Source: Heterotrichella gracilis (lineage: Eukaryota > Sar > Xanthophyceae > Tribonematales > Xanthonemataceae). From it: a DNA stretch of 64,000 bases. Numbering within the stretch: the first letter of the stretch is position 1; every line of letters starts with the position of its first letter. Shown one piece after another: positions 62,294 to 64,000 of the stretch. A model generated the notes under the pieces. It ran no database searches and was not told the origin of the DNA. It saw only the letters and a list, made by a program, of their open reading frames with translations. The position numbers were made by a program, and so were the translations under genes. The DNA is taken from positions 62,001 to 126,000 of the forward strand of contig JAULBX010026940.1 of assembly GCA_032358255.1 (NCBI GenBank), written 5' to 3'.

Positions 62294-62824
62294 TTACTTT
62301 TTGTATCCGAGATAAACTAAAATGTCATCGCTTTTATCGTATTTACTATTTGCATATAAAATAGAAACCTGGCCGCTTTTATCTAAAATAAAACCCAGTC
62401 CCGATTTTTCTGCAACAGCTTTAATGGCGTTATAAACCTTATCCTGTATTGGTTTTACCAATTCCTGGCGCTTTTTAAATAATTCTCCATCAACACCAAA
62501 ACGTGATTTTTGAAGGTCTTTTGCTTCTTTTTCTTTGTTCACGATCTCATTCTCACGTTTCTTTTTCATTTCATCCGTCAATAAAATAGCGTCGGCCTGA
62601 TAAGCTTTGTATAATTTATCGATTTCAGCATATTTTGTTTCAATTTCTTTTTGCCATTGCACGCTTGTTTTGTCTAGCTCACTTTGCGCAGCCTTATATT
62701 CAGGAATCTGAGATAAAATGTAATCGGTATCAACATAACCAAATTTTGCTGCACCACTTTGCGCCATTGCAAATCCTGAAAGGATCACAAACAAAAAACA
62801 AATTATACTATTTCTTAATTTCAT
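62294..62824 (-). CDS. OmpH/Skp family periplasmic chaperone, copy 1
   Basis: 176 aa. Signal peptide (1-21, ending AMAQ), then KFGYVDTDYILSQIPEYKAA, the coiled-coil arms (about 45-120) and LGFILDKSGQVSILYANSKY, the Skp C-terminal strand. Paired with the second ompH 31 bases downstream, and lies 71 bases after bamA. Bacteroidota commonly carry two tandem skp genes after bamA. Confidence 0.93.
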   Translation of the reverse strand: MKLRNSIICFLFVILSGFAMAQSGAAKFGYVDTDYILSQIPEYKAAQSELDKTSVQWQKEIETKYAEIDKLYKAYQADAILLTDEMKKKRENEIVNKEKEAKDLQKSRFGVDGELFKKRQELVKPIQDKVYNAIKAVAEKSGLGFILDKSGQVSILYANSKYDKSDDILVYLGYKK

Positions 62825-62895
62825 ATTTTGAGTTTTTAAATTTAATCATAAAACGTGCCAATCAAAAAAATATCGTTCAATTAACAAAATTTTGG

Positions 62896-64000
62896 TTATA
62901 ATTCGCCCAATGCCCCGCCAATAGTGAAGTGGAACTGACCTTTGCCATTACCAATACCCGGCTGGCCCGGCACATTATCAAAGCCCCAACCGTAATCAAT
63001 ACCCAATAGACCAAACATTGGTAAAAACACGCGTAAACCAAAACCAGCGCTGCGTTTAACCTGGAAAGGATTGAATTTTTTATAGTCTGTCCAAGAGTTA
63101 CCTGCTTCTGCAAAGCCCAATACAAATATGGTTGCTTGTGGATTTAAACTGATCGGATAACGTAATTCCATTGTATAACGCGCACAAATTGGATCGCCCA
63201 CAGAAGAAGATAAACTATTATCAGGATAACCTCTTAAAGCAATGATCTCTCTTGCCACAAAGTTTTGAAAACCACTAATACCGCTACCGCCCAAGTAAAA
63301 ACGTTCAAATGGCGAGTAACCAACTGTTTTATTATAACGCGCTAAAAAGCCATAACCTACTTTTGTACGTAAAACTAAATTACGGGCCTCTTTACCTTCT
63401 GCAGCTTTTTTGTTGGTTAATTGTGTGAACCATTCTGCAGTAATTTTATATTTCTGATACTCGATAAATTTATAACGCTCAGATGCAGGAAGGCTTGTAT
63501 AATCTTTATTGTTTACTAATGAATACGGAGGCGTAAACTGACCTAAGAATGTAAAGTTAGATCCTGTTTTTGGATAAATAGGCTGATCGATAGAGTTACG
63601 CGAAAGATTAAGACTGAAGTTAAGATCGTTTGCATAACCATTAGAAAAAATAAAGGCATTATAGTTTTTTAAGTCGTAATAATTATAGTTGATGTTAGTG
63701 AACATATTAAAATAATTATCAGGCCATTTTAAACGTCTTCCTAAACCTACAGAACCACCAATAATACTCATGCTCTGGCGTTTTGGATTCGATATTCTTC
63801 CGATCTCGCTATCAGCATATTTTTTTTGTCCGTTGCTAAATAAAGAGTGGAAGGCCGAAACCGTTAGTGCATTTGGTTTTTTACCGCCTAAGTATGGCTC
63901 TGTAAAAGAAAAATTATAGGATTGATAATAGATACCATTTGTTTGCGCACGAACGCTTAAACGCTGGCCATCTCCACTTGGTAGCGGACGCCATGCTGAG
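62896..64000 (-). CDS. bamA: Outer-membrane assembly factor BamA, C-terminal part
   Basis: The frame is open from the right window edge to the stop at 62896, about 367 residues of the C-terminal barrel. Visible marks: EPYLGGKK, FYLGGSGISGFQNF, ARYTMELRYPISL, GLRVFLPMFGLLGIDYGWGFD and a final FHFTIGG. The POTRA domains lie outside. The C-terminus ends GALGEL rather than in the usual aromatic residue. Followed by two ompH genes, as normal for the outer-membrane assembly operon. Confidence 0.93.
   Translation of the reverse strand, partial: SAWRPLPSGDGQRLSVRAQTNGIYYQSYNFSFTEPYLGGKKPNALTVSAFHSLFSNGQKKYADSEIGRISNPKRQSMSIIGGSVGLGRRLKWPDNYFNMFTNINYNYYDLKNYNAFIFSNGYANDLNFSLNLSRNSIDQPIYPKTGSNFTFLGQFTPPYSLVNNKDYTSLPASERYKFIEYQKYKITAEWFTQLTNKKAAEGKEARNLVLRTKVGYGFLARYNKTVGYSPFERFYLGGSGISGFQNFVAREIIALRGYPDNSLSSSVGDPICARYTMELRYPISLNPQATIFVLGFAEAGNSWTDYKKFNPFQVKRSAGFGLRVFLPMFGLLGIDYGWGFDNVPGQPGIGNGKGQFHFTIGGALGEL

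Noticed and set aside
1-64000. tRNA, rRNA, CRISPR, insertion sequences, prophage
   Set aside because: Searched the gaps by eye for cloverleaf arms, spaced repeats, terminal repeats and transposase or integrase motifs; none found.

Overview
The window is a continuous stretch of a Bacteroidota chromosome, AT-rich and densely coded on both strands. Several features point to that phylum. There are type IX secretion (T9SS) genes and cargo, families largely restricted to Bacteroidota (DUF4271, DUF5777, DUF4286, IPExxxVDY, a 29-residue AURKAIP1/COX24 protein, ribosomal protein bTHX), a riboflavin/pdxH/fabF/rnc gene order of that type, and promoters matching the Bacteroidota -7 element TAnnTTTG. I saw no rRNA, tRNA, CRISPR array, insertion sequence or prophage. 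Most of the window is housekeeping core genome with a few accessory islands.

Layout. 1-2507: 5' part of a secreted beta-propeller protein that runs off the left edge. 2648-5667 (-): RNase G/E, the 29-residue ribosomal-type protein, a TPR membrane protein and HU. 5807-10289 (+): mutY, YceI, a DUF5777 barrel, DUF4271 and a HemD with a long histone-H1-like N-terminus. 10286-12309: rnpA, bTHX and small proteins. 12311-18609 (-): ribE, TlpA-like, agmatinase-type, pdxH, IPExxxVDY, rnc, fabF and acpP. 19195-23893 (+): the rimP-nusA-infB operon, with a hairpin in its leader. 24818-26670 (-): rfaE2, a flippase-like membrane protein and panD. 26774-28403 (+): two tandem porT copies, both apparently starting at CTG. 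28443-33214 (+): an FAD dehydrogenase, a TPR/SpoIIE phosphatase and trpS. 33215-35992 (-): hmgA, a lipoprotein and trhO. 36143-37831 (+): a threonine-dehydrogenase-type SDR and an outer-membrane protein. 37821-39540 (-): the Mrp/ApbC ATPase and two paralogous mini-lipoproteins. 39769-41432 (+): a sigma factor coupled to a one-piece anti-sigma-like/trypsin membrane protein. 42668-45441 (+): tyrS and rpoN. 45504-47720 (-): a gingipain-like T9SS protein. 47938-52289 (+): a four-gene cluster of UbiA, a secreted squalene-cyclase-like protein, an AttH/CrtC-like lipoprotein and a UbiA-related polytopic protein. 52348-64000: another secreted protein, then polA, cysS, a glutaminyl cyclase, a MORN-type protein and the bamA-ompH-ompH operon, whose bamA runs off the right edge.

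The two regions most likely to hold undescribed biology are 47938-52289 and 39177-41432. The first combines a membrane prenyltransferase, an exported terpene-cyclase-fold protein and an exported AttH/CrtC-type lipocalin. The second is a sigma factor translationally coupled to a fusion of an anti-sigma-like N-terminus, one membrane span and an intact His/Asp/Ser trypsin domain, with two small lipoproteins transcribed divergently. Also notable are apparent CUG initiation in the duplicated porT genes, a terminator-like hairpin between the promoter and start codon of rimP-nusA-infB, and lysine/alanine-rich extensions on the neighbouring HemD and bTHX. All functional calls are read from sequence motifs; no database search was possible.
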